Assembly (NCBI GenBank): GCA_041746855.1
Contig: JBGTGG010000446.1
Location: forward strand, 1 to 25,324
Length of the DNA: 25,324 nucleotides
DNA from: JBGTGG01 sp041746855
Lineage (GTDB): Bacteria > Bacteroidota > Bacteroidia > Cytophagales > Cyclobacteriaceae
Direction of reading: 5' to 3'
Made by a program: the position numbers and the translations under genes. Each line of letters starts with the position of its first letter. Position 1 is the first letter of the stretch. The notes beneath the pieces were generated by a model, which worked only from the letters and a program-made list of their open reading frames with translations, did not search any database and was not told where the DNA came from. Shown piece by piece: positions 16,600 to 23,749 of the stretch.

Positions 16600-16636
16600 A
16601 AAAGCATCCGGGTATGTAAACATCCTGGATGCTTTT
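16600..16636 (+). terminator. Rho-independent terminator between the DUF4252 genes
   Basis: A 13-bp stem (16600-16612 with 16624-16636, one G-T wobble: AAAAGCATCCGGG against CCTGGATGCTTTT) with an 11-base loop. The U-tract is only the TTTT at the end of the right arm, so termination may be partial, letting some transcription reach the second DUF4252 gene and the ABC exporter. Confidence 0.6.
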
Positions 16637-16661
16637 ACGTGTAACCACTAAATCATTATCC

Positions 16662-17189
16662 ATGAATCCATTCCGAATCATTTCCTTTCTTTTTCTGGTT
16701 GCTGTTTCTTCCAGCGCACTTGCACAAAGCAAAACCACCCAATCACTTCAAGATCAAAACAAGGATGCGTTTTCATTATACTTTTATCAGAATACTTTAC
16801 GCATGTTAAATCAAAAGGAGGATAAAGAGTTTGATGAGTTGATCAAGGATATTGAGAAGATGAAGTTTTTGATGATCAAAAAGAATGCGGACTTTGGGAC
16901 AGCTGATTATAAGAAACTCGTGGGGAGTTATCAGAAAGAAGCGTTTGAAGAGATCATGACCAGTCGGTATGAAGGAAAGACATTGGATATTTATTTGAAA
17001 GAAGGAAAAGACAAAGGAATGGTTGTCCTGGTGAATGATTCCACTAATTTATTTGTGTTGGACATTGTGGGGCAGATTGCTTTGAATAAAGTTACTAAAT
17101 TGTATTCCGTTCTTGATGAGAGCCAGGATATAACCGGCCGCATCTTCAAAGAAGAAAAGAAGGAAGCAAAAAAAGAAAACGAAAATTAA
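16662..17189 (+). CDS. DUF4252 secreted protein (second of two)
   Basis: 175 residues with a signal peptide (MNPFRIISFLFLVAVSSSA, cleaved near ALAQ). The domain is similar in length and in the FSLYFY/EDKEFDELIKDIEKMKFLMI layout to the upstream protein, so the two are diverged tandem paralogues. The C-terminus is a Lys/Glu-rich tail. I chose ATG 16662; the ATG at 16629 lies inside the terminator stem and would place extra residues before the signal peptide. The ABC ATPase starts 2 bases after the stop, so this gene probably shares a transcript with the exporter. Confidence 0.82.
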   Translation: MNPFRIISFLFLVAVSSSALAQSKTTQSLQDQNKDAFSLYFYQNTLRMLNQKEDKEFDELIKDIEKMKFLMIKKNADFGTADYKKLVGSYQKEAFEEIMTSRYEGKTLDIYLKEGKDKGMVVLVNDSTNLFVLDIVGQIALNKVTKLYSVLDESQDITGRIFKEEKKEAKKENEN

Positions 17190-17190
17190 T

Positions 17191-18087
17191 TTGGAAACAG
17201 TTTTATCCATCAATGGCCTGACCAAGAATTTCGGTCGCCTGTGTGCTGTCAATAATTTGAATTTGGAAGTTGCCCGTGGGCAAGTCTTCGGAATGCTGGG
17301 TCCCAACGGCAGTGGCAAAACCACCACATTGGGAATGCTAATGAGCGTCATCAATCCCTCTTCCGGCACATACTCCTGGTTCGGAATGCCTCCCGGTGAA
17401 GCAGCACGAAAAAAGATCGGAGCTGTACTCGAGCATCCCATCTTTTATCCATACCTCACCGGACAAAAAAACCTTGAGCTGAATGCGTTGATCAAGGAAT
17501 CCAATCCAGACAATATTGCCAAGGTGCTGGACTTGGTAGAACTCAGCGAACGCAAAGACGATAAATACAAAACTTATTCATTGGGGATGAAACAACGGCT
17601 GGCAATTGCATCGGCCTTGTTGAATGATCCTACCGTATTAATTTTAGACGAACCCACCAATGGACTGGATCCGATGGGGATCGCAGAAATTCGTGAACTT
17701 ATCAAACGCATTGCGGATGATGGACGGACCATTATTCTGGCGAGCCACCTGTTGGATGAAGTTCAAAAAGTGTGTACGCACTTTGCAGTGTTGAAGCGTG
17801 GCAACTTAGTACATGTTGGGCCGGTTGATGATGTTGGAAAAGGAGCAGAGATTGTAGAGGTACATGCAAAAGTGGAAGGCTTTGCAGAGTTGATCCAAAA
17901 ATTTCAGGGTGCCGCTTCTATTAGTAAAGAGAATGGGATTTTTCAGTTGACGTTACAAGAGGGCTACCATAGTCGCGATATCAACAAGTTTTTGTTTGAT
18001 AATGGTGTAGTCGCAGACCACCTGATGACGAAGAAAAGAAGCCTGGAGAAAATGTTTATTGAAATTTTAGCAGACGCAAAGCAATGA
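17191..18087 (+). CDS. ABC transporter ATP-binding protein (ABC-2 exporter type)
   Basis: 298 residues. Motifs in order: Walker A GPNGSGKT (37-44), Q-loop region around 83-90, signature SLGMKQ (130-135), Walker B ILDEP (151-155), D-loop and His186 of the switch (ASHLL). The 220-298 tail is the extension typical of drug/antibiotic or bacteriocin-type exporters with ABC-2 permeases. There is no in-frame ATG before the Walker A motif, so the start is probably TTG 17191, 2 bases after the preceding stop (TAATTTG). The permease gene overlaps its end by 4 bases (ATGA). It powers export across the inner membrane; cargo unknown. Confidence 0.95.
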   Translation: METVLSINGLTKNFGRLCAVNNLNLEVARGQVFGMLGPNGSGKTTTLGMLMSVINPSSGTYSWFGMPPGEAARKKIGAVLEHPIFYPYLTGQKNLELNALIKESNPDNIAKVLDLVELSERKDDKYKTYSLGMKQRLAIASALLNDPTVLILDEPTNGLDPMGIAEIRELIKRIADDGRTIILASHLLDEVQKVCTHFAVLKRGNLVHVGPVDDVGKGAEIVEVHAKVEGFAELIQKFQGAASISKENGIFQLTLQEGYHSRDINKFLFDNGVVADHLMTKKRSLEKMFIEILADAKQ

Positions 18088-18896
18088 CCAATATACTGCA
18101 CTTATTAAAAATTGATCTAAAGAAGCTGACCAGCTATCGTACCTTTTGGGTAATCTGTGGCTTGTACTTTTTAACGTTGGGTACTTCTACCGCCAGTGGA
18201 ATGGAATTTTTGAAATGGCTGGCGAGAACAATTGAAGGGTTCGGACAAGAAATCAATATCAGCAGGATTCCATTATACCACTTCCCGGATATCTGGATGA
18301 ACCTCGCTTTCTTTAGTGGCTTGTTCAAAATTGTGTTGGCGATCATGGTGGTAATTTCAATAACCAATGAATACAGCTACCGAACACTTCGCCAAAATAT
18401 TATTGATGGCATGAGCCGTTGGGAATTCCTGGCGTCAAAAATAATGACCAACTTTCTTCTGAGCTTCATGAGCTTAGGTATGGTTTTTTTGATCACGTTA
18501 GTAACCGGACTTATTTATACGCCTAATCTTTCTACCGCCAAGATTTTCACCGACATGGAATTTTTCTTTGCGTACTTTTTGGAAGTATTCTCATTTCTTT
18601 CATATGCGTTGATGATTGGTGTGTTGGTGCAACGCTCAGGATTATCGATTGTGTTACTATTGCTTTCCCACATGATCGAAATCATCATCAAAGAAAATAT
18701 TGACGACTATGTTCCCTGGTTGATCCAGTTCTTTCCAATGGAATCTATTTCGAATTTGGTACCGATGCCATTTGCACGCTATGCATTTCAGGAAATTCGT
18801 GATTACCTTACTGTGGCGTCTGTTTCCATTGCCCTCGCGTGGATATTCCTTTTCAACCTCTTCAGTTATCTGAAGTTGAAGCGGGCCGATATTTAG
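18084..18896 (+). CDS. ABC-2 type transporter permease
   Basis: 270 residues with about six membrane helices (near 18-35, 72-93, 124-147, 161-180, 183-200 and 243-262). It begins with a short cytoplasmic segment and has an EYSYRTLRQNIIDGMSRWEF loop after helix two, a pattern typical of BcrB/YhgE-like ABC-2 permeases. The start codon overlaps the ATPase stop (ATGA), so the two make one exporter. The 3' end overlaps the convergent DUF4184 gene by 35 bases. Confidence 0.9.
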   Translation: MTNILHLLKIDLKKLTSYRTFWVICGLYFLTLGTSTASGMEFLKWLARTIEGFGQEINISRIPLYHFPDIWMNLAFFSGLFKIVLAIMVVISITNEYSYRTLRQNIIDGMSRWEFLASKIMTNFLLSFMSLGMVFLITLVTGLIYTPNLSTAKIFTDMEFFFAYFLEVFSFLSYALMIGVLVQRSGLSIVLLLLSHMIEIIIKENIDDYVPWLIQFFPMESISNLVPMPFARYAFQEIRDYLTVASVSIALAWIFLFNLFSYLKLKRADI

Positions 18897-19626
18897 CAGG
18901 GTTGTACAACCAGAAAATCAATGAGGAAATAACAATCCCCGCCAATCCTCCAGTGATTGCTGTTACGGAATAATTTGCAACACGATTGCTGATGAATCCG
19001 ATCTCAAAAGGTGGGTAGGCAACAGCAATGGTTATTAGTAAAATGATTAACCAGTAAGTATACTGAATGGGATACGGAAACGGGTTCTTGCCTTTTGGTA
19101 AAAAATGAAAGTATAAGAGTATGATCAGTCCGCCCAGGAATGTACTCCCATATTGAATGAATTTGTAAATCCCGAATGAAAATGCTCCCAGGTCTACTTT
19201 GTTGGAAAGAGCAGGAAACACACCAATAAAAAATCCTCCGGCATACGTGAAGCCGTCCCAAAAAATGTGCGTTGATGAACCAACAATTGCTGAAATAATA
19301 AAGGCGACTTTGTTGTTCTTTATATAGTCAATAAAATTGTAGTTGAACCAATCATCACATCGGATTTTAAAGTAGCGCGGTAAATTGGCAATCAATGGCC
19401 CTTTCACAAGCTGATGGAATAGGATGGAAAGAAGAACCGTAAGCGGTAAATCAAAATAAAGAATTCCCAAAAGTGAATGACTATGTTGACTGAATGCTTC
19501 CATGCGAAAGAAGTATTCAAAGTCAGGCGCCATGGAGCCGATGATTAATCCTGTCGCAGACCAAGCAGTTGACTTCCTACGCGTGAGTGGAAGGATAAGA
19601 GCAGGATGCGAAAAAGTAAGTGGCAT
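18862..19626 (-). CDS. DUF4184 family integral membrane protein
   Basis: 254 residues. The N-terminus MPLTFSHPALILP, followed by a GLIIGSMAPDFEYF segment and later HSLLGI and HIFWDGFTY, matches DUF4184, a family of multi-pass membrane proteins of unknown function related in motif pattern (conserved His and Asp) to metal-dependent membrane hydrolases. About six helices can be seen. It is monocistronic and transcribed toward the ABC permease; the 35-base overlap of the 3' ends could allow antisense effects. Confidence 0.85.
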   Translation of the reverse strand: MPLTFSHPALILPLTRRKSTAWSATGLIIGSMAPDFEYFFRMEAFSQHSHSLLGILYFDLPLTVLLSILFHQLVKGPLIANLPRYFKIRCDDWFNYNFIDYIKNNKVAFIISAIVGSSTHIFWDGFTYAGGFFIGVFPALSNKVDLGAFSFGIYKFIQYGSTFLGGLIILLYFHFLPKGKNPFPYPIQYTYWLIILLITIAVAYPPFEIGFISNRVANYSVTAITGGLAGIVISSLIFWLYNPAKYRPASTSDN

Positions 19627-19743
19627 TGTAAAGAGGGTAAAGCAGCTAATTTCGAAATAGAAATACTGCTATCCAAATACCTTCCTGTACTAAGCTTAAT
19701 AAACCTTTTTGAAGTGAAGACGAAACCGTTTGCGAGAGGGACG

Positions 19744-19840
19744 CTAGATGCTGGACGCTAGATACTGGATACTAGACACCAGATGCTAGATTAGATACTA
19801 ATTAAATTACTCAATACTCACGACTAACTACTCACGACTA
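19744..19840 (+). repeat. Second copy of the composite repeat: degenerate 14-bp units plus ACTCACGACTA units
   Basis: Three complete diverged 14-bp units (CTAGATGCTGGACG 19744-19757, CTAGATACTGGATA 19758-19771, CTAGACACCAGATG 19772-19785) and a partial unit. A second part has two copies of ACTCACGACTA (19816-19826 and 19830-19840). The order and sequence match the composite at 15961-16050. The last bases form the stop codon of the - strand HNH gene. Confidence 0.85.
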
Positions 19841-20401
19841 CTTTATATGCGACCAGTTCTCACCTGATTTGATCCGGTAGATCTGCATGTCCGAAACCTT
19901 GAATTGCTGTGCTAGTTTTTTTAAGGTGGGCGGATTTTTTTGCGCGAGTTTCTTTTTGATGCGTTTTACTTTTTCCGCATTCAATTTCAATCCTTCTGTT
20001 GGGCGTTGGCGATGGATCACAGCCGGATCTTTTTTGGCGTGTTCAATCTGATCGTCCCACGTTACCCATTTCAAATTTTTATAATCGTTGTTTTCTTTTT
20101 TGTGGTCTTTGTGGATTACGAAAGTTTGCTTCGGACTATTCTTTTTGAGGAAGAGTTGGGCCACCAGGCGGTGGATGTAATAGTTTAAATTTTTGCCTTG
20201 GTTTTTTAGTGTGATACTTGGGTACCCCTGTGTTAAACGGGTTTTGAGAAGCGTACCGGTTTTTACGGTATCCATATAACTGGCAACCCTGCCTTTGTTG
20301 GAGACGGCATATTTTCGCTGAAGCTTCTTTCGCTTCATGGGGATATCCAACCATTTCTCCCCTGCCAAAAATTTTAGCGGTGTTACTTTTGCTGGGCTCA
20401 T
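19838..20401 (-). CDS. HNH endonuclease-like protein with NUMOD4-like start and C-terminal helix-turn-helix
   Basis: 187 residues. Residues 14-45 (EKWLDIP ... YAVSNKGRVAS) are NUMOD4-like, a DNA-binding module of homing endonucleases. Residues 72-120 resemble an HNH nuclease (NYYIHRLVAQLF, then FVIHKDHKKENNDYKNLKWVT), with IHKDH replacing the more usual NHxDG motif. Residues 138-187 form an HTH (KLAQQFKVSDMQIYRIKSGENW). The layout matches free-standing HNH endonucleases of mobile DNA and phages. It is encoded 15 bases downstream of the zinc-ribbon gene on the same strand. The degenerate HNH means cleavage is not certain. Confidence 0.8.
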   Translation of the reverse strand: MSPAKVTPLKFLAGEKWLDIPMKRKKLQRKYAVSNKGRVASYMDTVKTGTLLKTRLTQGYPSITLKNQGKNLNYYIHRLVAQLFLKKNSPKQTFVIHKDHKKENNDYKNLKWVTWDDQIEHAKKDPAVIHRQRPTEGLKLNAEKVKRIKKKLAQKNPPTLKKLAQQFKVSDMQIYRIKSGENWSHIK

Positions 20402-20416
20402 AACTTAAAGCTACCG

Positions 20417-20782
20417 TTATATTTCCTTTTTCACTACTAATAAATAGTAATTGTTGTCTACCGGCAAGTAGCCCTGCTCGAAACAATAGCAATACATGCC
20501 GCTATCCTTGGTTTGATAGATGCTGGTGAAATGGGTGAAGTCAAATCCTTTTTCCAATAGTTTTGATTTGGGCACTTTCACTTTCCCGGTGGGGTTCAAG
20601 GTCAATAAAATGCGCCTGTTTTTCCGCAGGATGTTGCTCACATTGCGTACATAATTGGTGGCATCTGAATTTAATTTGTTGTTGTAATCCACCCGACAGG
20701 TGTCGGAACAGAATTTTTTATCAATCCTGCCGTGGAACTTCGTTCCGCATACTAAACATTGTTTTTGAGCTGTAGTGGCCAT
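20417..20782 (-). CDS. Hypothetical protein with N-terminal four-Cys zinc ribbon
   Basis: 121 residues. CLVC (9-12) and CSDTC (25-29), 13 residues apart, make a small zinc ribbon like those in DUF2116-type proteins. A helical middle (43-75) and a C-terminal part with YCYCFEQGYLPVDNNYYLLV follow. Function unknown. Genes of this type are common in Bacteroidota; here it heads a two-gene unit with the HNH gene, divergent from the SSB gene, with palindromic sites in between. Confidence 0.7.
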   Translation of the reverse strand: MATTAQKQCLVCGTKFHGRIDKKFCSDTCRVDYNNKLNSDATNYVRNVSNILRKNRRILLTLNPTGKVKVPKSKLLEKGFDFTHFTSIYQTKDSGMYCYCFEQGYLPVDNNYYLLVVKKEI

Positions 20783-20790
20783 ATTTCGCT

Positions 20791-20847
20791 ATCGATTATC
20801 CGTTTACAAACGTTTACAAACGAATATAATCGATTATAAGCGTTTAC
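20791..20847. promoter_or_regulatory. Palindrome and direct-repeat cluster between divergent genes, probable operator
   Basis: A perfect 14-bp palindrome, TATAATCGATTATA (20825-20838), sits between repeated elements: ATCGATTAT occurs at 20791-20799 and again at 20829-20837, each followed after 1-3 bases by CGTTTAC (20801-20807, 20841-20847). Two tandem CGTTTACAAA copies lie at 20801-20820, 10 bases apart. The cluster fits a dimeric regulator binding between the zinc-ribbon/HNH unit and SSB. No regulator is encoded next to it. Confidence 0.55.
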
Positions 20848-20947
20848 CATACGAATCCGGCAAAAATCTCCCTCCACCTTTGCATTGTCAGTCGAACGAA
20901 TCACTGGCAGTTTTTAAAAATCATGTTAAACTAAAACAAACAAAATC

Positions 20948-21283
20948 ATGAAAAGCTTACGAAACAGCGTGCAACTAATCGGCAACATCGGTAAAGATCC
21001 GGAAGTGAAATCTTTTGACAAAAGCAAAAAGGCTTCCTTCAGCATTGCCACCAACGAAACCTACAAAAACCAAAAAGGGGAGAAGATCAAAGAAACCCAG
21101 TGGCACAATGTAGTGGTGTGGGGCAAGCTTGCGGACATCGTGGAAAAGTATGTGAAGAAAGGAAACGAAGTAGCCATTGAAGGCAAGCTGGTGCACCGCT
21201 CATACGAAACCGCTTCCGGTGAGAAACGTTTCATCACGGAAATCAACGTGAATGACCTCGTGATGTTGGGTGGGAAATCATAA
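20948..21283 (+). CDS. ssb: Single-stranded DNA-binding protein, short form
   Basis: 111 residues forming one OB fold: NSVQLIGNIGKDPEV, then FSIATNETYKN, TQWHNVVVWGKLADIVEKYVKKGNEVAIEGKL, and a YETASGEKRFITEI strand. It binds single-stranded DNA during replication and repair. It ends ...DLVMLGGKS, without the acidic DDDIPF-type tail that recruits partner proteins, and is shorter than housekeeping SSBs. It is therefore probably an accessory paralogue rather than the main chromosomal SSB. A terminator follows. Divergent from the zinc-ribbon/HNH unit. Confidence 0.92.
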   Translation: MKSLRNSVQLIGNIGKDPEVKSFDKSKKASFSIATNETYKNQKGEKIKETQWHNVVVWGKLADIVEKYVKKGNEVAIEGKLVHRSYETASGEKRFITEINVNDLVMLGGKS

Positions 21284-21307
21284 TCCATATCCCAACATCA
21301 AAGAAAG

Positions 21308-21335
21308 GCCCGGTCGGAAATGATCGGGCTTTTTT
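21308..21335 (+). terminator. Terminator after ssb
   Basis: GCCCGGTC (21308-21315) pairs with GATCGGGC (21322-21329; one G-T wobble) around a 6-base loop, followed by TTTTTT. The same stem recurs after HigA and DUF2911. Confidence 0.9.
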
Positions 21336-21408
21336 GTTTTGCCATTTTTTGGAATGGTTCAAATCATAAATATTAGAGACGAGCCTTCTCAAAGAAGATT
21401 TTAAATAG

Positions 21409-21439
21409 TTTCACTTTAGGACAACCTTTTGTATATTTG
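21409..21439 (+). promoter_or_regulatory. Bacteroidota-type promoter before the HigBA pair
   Basis: TTTC (21409-21412) and TATATTTG (21432-21439) are 19 bases apart, close to TTTG-N19-TAnnTTTG. The toxin start codon (GTG 21443) lies about where transcription would start, so the toxin may be read from a leaderless transcript or from a transcript begun further upstream. Confidence 0.4.
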
Positions 21440-21442
21440 AAC

Positions 21443-21792
21443 GTGGAAAGGAAAAAGAAAAAGCGGACTATAATTTTCTACAAAGACCATTTTGAGGATT
21501 TTTTTGTAAGCAAAAGCAGAAAGTTAAAGATAAAATTATCTGGACTTTTGATTTGATCGAAGAATTAAGCAGAGTTCCGGAAACGTATTTGAAACACATT
21601 GAAAATACCGATGGGTTATTTGAAATACGTGTTCAACAGGGAAGCGATATTTTCCGGATATTTTGTTTTTTCGACCAAGGACAGCTAGTTGTATTGGCAA
21701 ATGGTTTCCAAAAGAAATCACAAAAGACACCAAAAAAAGAAATTGTTAAAGCCATTAAAATAAAAGAAGAATATGAAAGCGAAAAAAACTAA
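21443..21792 (+). pseudogene. HigB/RelE-superfamily toxin, frame broken at a T7 run
   Basis: A first frame from GTG 21443 reads VERKKKKRTIIFYKDHFEDFF, the usual start of a HigB/Gp49-like toxin, but stops at TGA 21553-21558 region. The rest is in the -1 frame: KQKQKVKDKIIWTF, then DLIEELSRVPETYLKHIE and LFEIRVQQGSDIFRIFCFF to TAA 21792, which is the RelE-fold core. Joined, they give about 116 residues, normal for the family. The change occurs at T7 (21499-21505), which sits in frame as GAT TTT TTT. A single lost base, or -1 slippage at T TTT TTT, both restore the protein. HigB toxins are mRNA interferases that act with ribosomes. The antitoxin overlaps the end by 20 bases. Confidence 0.8.
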
Positions 21793-22078
21793 GGTTATTA
21801 CCTTGGATCAATTCAAGGACAAGCATTATGGAAAGAAGGGTACTCGTAAGAGAGACACACTTGAATCAGGTTATGAAAATTTTAAAATTGGAGTGCTATT
21901 ACATCAGGCACGATTAGAAAAAGGGCTGACCCAGGAAGAGCTTGCAGAAAAGGCAGGCACGACAAAATCCTATATTTCAAAAATAGAGAATAACATAAAA
22001 GAAGCTCGGATCTCCACCCTTCAAAAGATTATTGAACTCGGACTCGGGGGACAATTGGAGTTGTCAATAAAACTATAG
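21773..22078 (+). CDS. higA: HigA-type XRE-family antitoxin
   Basis: 101 residues with a Cro/C1-type helix-turn-helix at 40-90 (IGVLLHQARLEKGLTQEELAEKAGTTKSYISKIEN). An N-terminal basic extension of 35 residues precedes it. It overlaps the toxin gene's end, toxin first, the HigBA order. It binds and neutralises the toxin and represses the operon. Its reading frame is intact although the toxin's is broken. A terminator lies 6 bases after the stop. Confidence 0.88.
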   Translation: MKAKKTKVITLDQFKDKHYGKKGTRKRDTLESGYENFKIGVLLHQARLEKGLTQEELAEKAGTTKSYISKIENNIKEARISTLQKIIELGLGGQLELSIKL

Positions 22079-22083
22079 GAAAA

Positions 22084-22109
22084 GCCCGGTCGGTATGATC
22101 GGGCTTTTT
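22084..22109 (+). terminator. Terminator after the HigA gene
   Basis: GCCCGGTC (22084-22091) pairs with GATCGGGC (22097-22104) around GGTAT, followed by TTTTT. Near-identical stem to those at 21308 and 25088. Confidence 0.88.
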
Positions 22110-22243
22110 GTTATGAGATTTTGGAATGCTTCTGAATGAAAAACTTAGTAGATTAGTAGTAATAATACTGTGTGGTAGGTTGTAAAACCCAAGCCATTAA
22201 AAAAATATAAACGTTGGCGGTAATGCCATAAGACAATTGACAT

Positions 22244-22780
22244 ATGAGACTAAGAATTAAAAGCACACCACTTACTCTTCAAATAATAAGTTGGTTGCAA
22301 ATCGTTGGCGGAGTAACGGGACTTGGACTTGTAGTCTACTTAATGTTACAAACCGGGCCAATCAATGGAGCCATACTATTAATATTTTTAACCGGACTGG
22401 GACTATTTTCATACTCAATCTATGCAGGCAAGAGGCTGTTGACGGATGCAGAGAAAGGGACTGGAATAATTCTTTCTCTAATTAACCAGGTATTACAACT
22501 CTTCCAGTGGAGTATATTGGGTTACGGGCTTTCTTACAGTTCTGGAGCAGAAATAGCATTGGGTATACAAGGGCTCACATTCAAATTTAATATTGCAGCA
22601 ATTGTTTCGACATTCAAAATGGCTATTAACACGGATGATGAATTTTTTCTAAAAATAAATTTAATAGCCCTTCTCATAATTTTTGTTTTGGTGGATATTT
22701 TTGAAGAATCGAAAGAAGAAAGTAGAGAATCGGAAATAGAAGGACAAGAAGTACAGAACGATGAATTGAGGCTGGAGTAA
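22244..22780 (+). CDS. Hypothetical small membrane protein
   Basis: 178 residues, function unknown. About four hydrophobic helices (near 13-36, 41-60, 78-100 and 140-150) and a very acidic Glu/Ser-rich tail from 152. The N-terminus is basic. No family recognised. It is not obviously linked to neighbours; a short ATAAGACA-containing segment upstream (22227-22235) resembles one before the repeat at 24291. Confidence 0.65.
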   Translation: MRLRIKSTPLTLQIISWLQIVGGVTGLGLVVYLMLQTGPINGAILLIFLTGLGLFSYSIYAGKRLLTDAEKGTGIILSLINQVLQLFQWSILGYGLSYSSGAEIALGIQGLTFKFNIAAIVSTFKMAINTDDEFFLKINLIALLIIFVLVDIFEESKEESRESEIEGQEVQNDELRLE

Positions 22781-22830
22781 TGATACCACCGATACCGTTT
22801 GTGTATTTGAGCAATAAATTTAGAATCGTG

Positions 22831-23432
22831 ATGCGTATGAGATTTATTTTTTTGCTGTTTTGAGTTTTGTGTTTTTTTTATCTTGTACGGAACCTGGTAT
22901 TTTTCCCAGTTCAGAAATTAAATCTGTTGATTCTTTAATGCATCTTCATTTTCCTAAGAAAAAGCGAACCCCTTTATTTAAACTGTTTTTTGCTCCTTAT
23001 TACTCTCCCGAGCTTCCCATACCAGAAGATCTTTTACATAGTGGAGTAAGTTACAGAGCAATTTACAAATATTCACATAGTGAGCTTTTGAAGTTAAATA
23101 AATCACTTACGCATCTTAAGAAGATGAAACATGAGAATTGTTGTTTTCTATGCGTTGGTAATGGAAGGGATAGTTATTTGACTAATTGTGATTCGCTGAA
23201 AAATCCACCTGTTCCGTTTTTTAGCGCTGAAAGAAAATTTTTAAATATTGAAGGCGAATATTTAAGCTCTCATTTTGACTTGTTTATCATTGATTTTAAT
23301 GAGGATACTTTTCTTCCTTCTGAAAATCTTATTAGTGAATCATGTTCAGACCGTTGGAGACATGGATTCACACGGGGAATCGCTATTAGCGAGGAGAAAA
23401 ATTTAGTGTTATTTTGGTTGCAGTTTTGGTAA
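22831..23432 (+). pseudogene. Hypothetical lipoprotein, probable frameshift in signal peptide
   Basis: The body (from 22860, about 190 residues) begins in mid-signal: SFVFFLSCTEPG, a lipobox with Cys. The only starts in frame (a TTG at 22860) would give a signal peptide too short and without positive charge. The ATG at 22831 or 22837 (MRMRFIF) is in another frame. One more T in the T7 run 22847-22853 would join them as MRMRFIFFAVLSFVFFLSC, an ideal lipoprotein signal. The mature protein has Pro- and Lys-rich segments, a DLFIIDFNED stretch and Cys pairs near 95-98; I recognise no family. It ends with FWLQFW. Confidence 0.6.
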
Positions 23433-23441
23433 TCGATTATG

Positions 23442-23513
23442 GCTTGGCGCTGTTCGTAGCGTCCCGCTAGGGCCAGCTTAACTTCAGCGTCTCGCTAAAC
23501 AGGTTCAAACAAA
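23442..23513 (+). repeat. Interspersed ~70-bp repeat, copy A
   Basis: Starts GCTTGGCGC, 10 bases after the lipoprotein stop codon. It contains TAGCGTCCCGCTA and AGCGTCTCGCT, two small hairpins, and matches copy B at 24302 (49 of the first 59 bases, same start). The bases outside do not match. It is the 3' neighbour of a gene, as is copy B. Confidence 0.8.
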
Positions 23514-23594
23514 AATTGACGGTCATAAAAATGAACAATGGCAAGAAAGACTAGCTAATCATTATGTATAAAATCATAAACACACAAAGGCAGC

Positions 23595-23695
23595 GACCTA
23601 AGCAAGCAGAGCCGTATAAGAGGAGGGCTTCACAGCTGTCCCTTAACGAACCTGAGGGTGAAACTCCCCAGGGGTGTGACTCGTCTAGCGACAAT
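23595..23695 (+). other. GC-rich structured segment, possible group II intron remnant
   Basis: The intergenic stretch 23433-23749 has no gene. Besides repeat A it holds a locally GC-rich run with hairpins: CCTG-A-GGG (23651-23658) pairs with CCC-CAGG (23666-23672), with the A unpaired, and GAGCCGTAT at 23609-23617 resembles the 5' strand of group II intron domain V. The matching 3' strand (ACGTACGGTTC-like) is not seen and no reverse transcriptase lies nearby, so this is at best a fragment. Confidence 0.25.
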
Positions 23696-23749
23696 ACCAT
23701 ACTTGTAATTGATTCGTATTTGGTGTAATTTTACATCAAACTATTAAAT

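Noticed and set aside
16629..16661. ATG at 16629 as start of the second DUF4252 gene
   Set aside because: It sits in the right arm of a terminator and would put extra residues before a good signal peptide.
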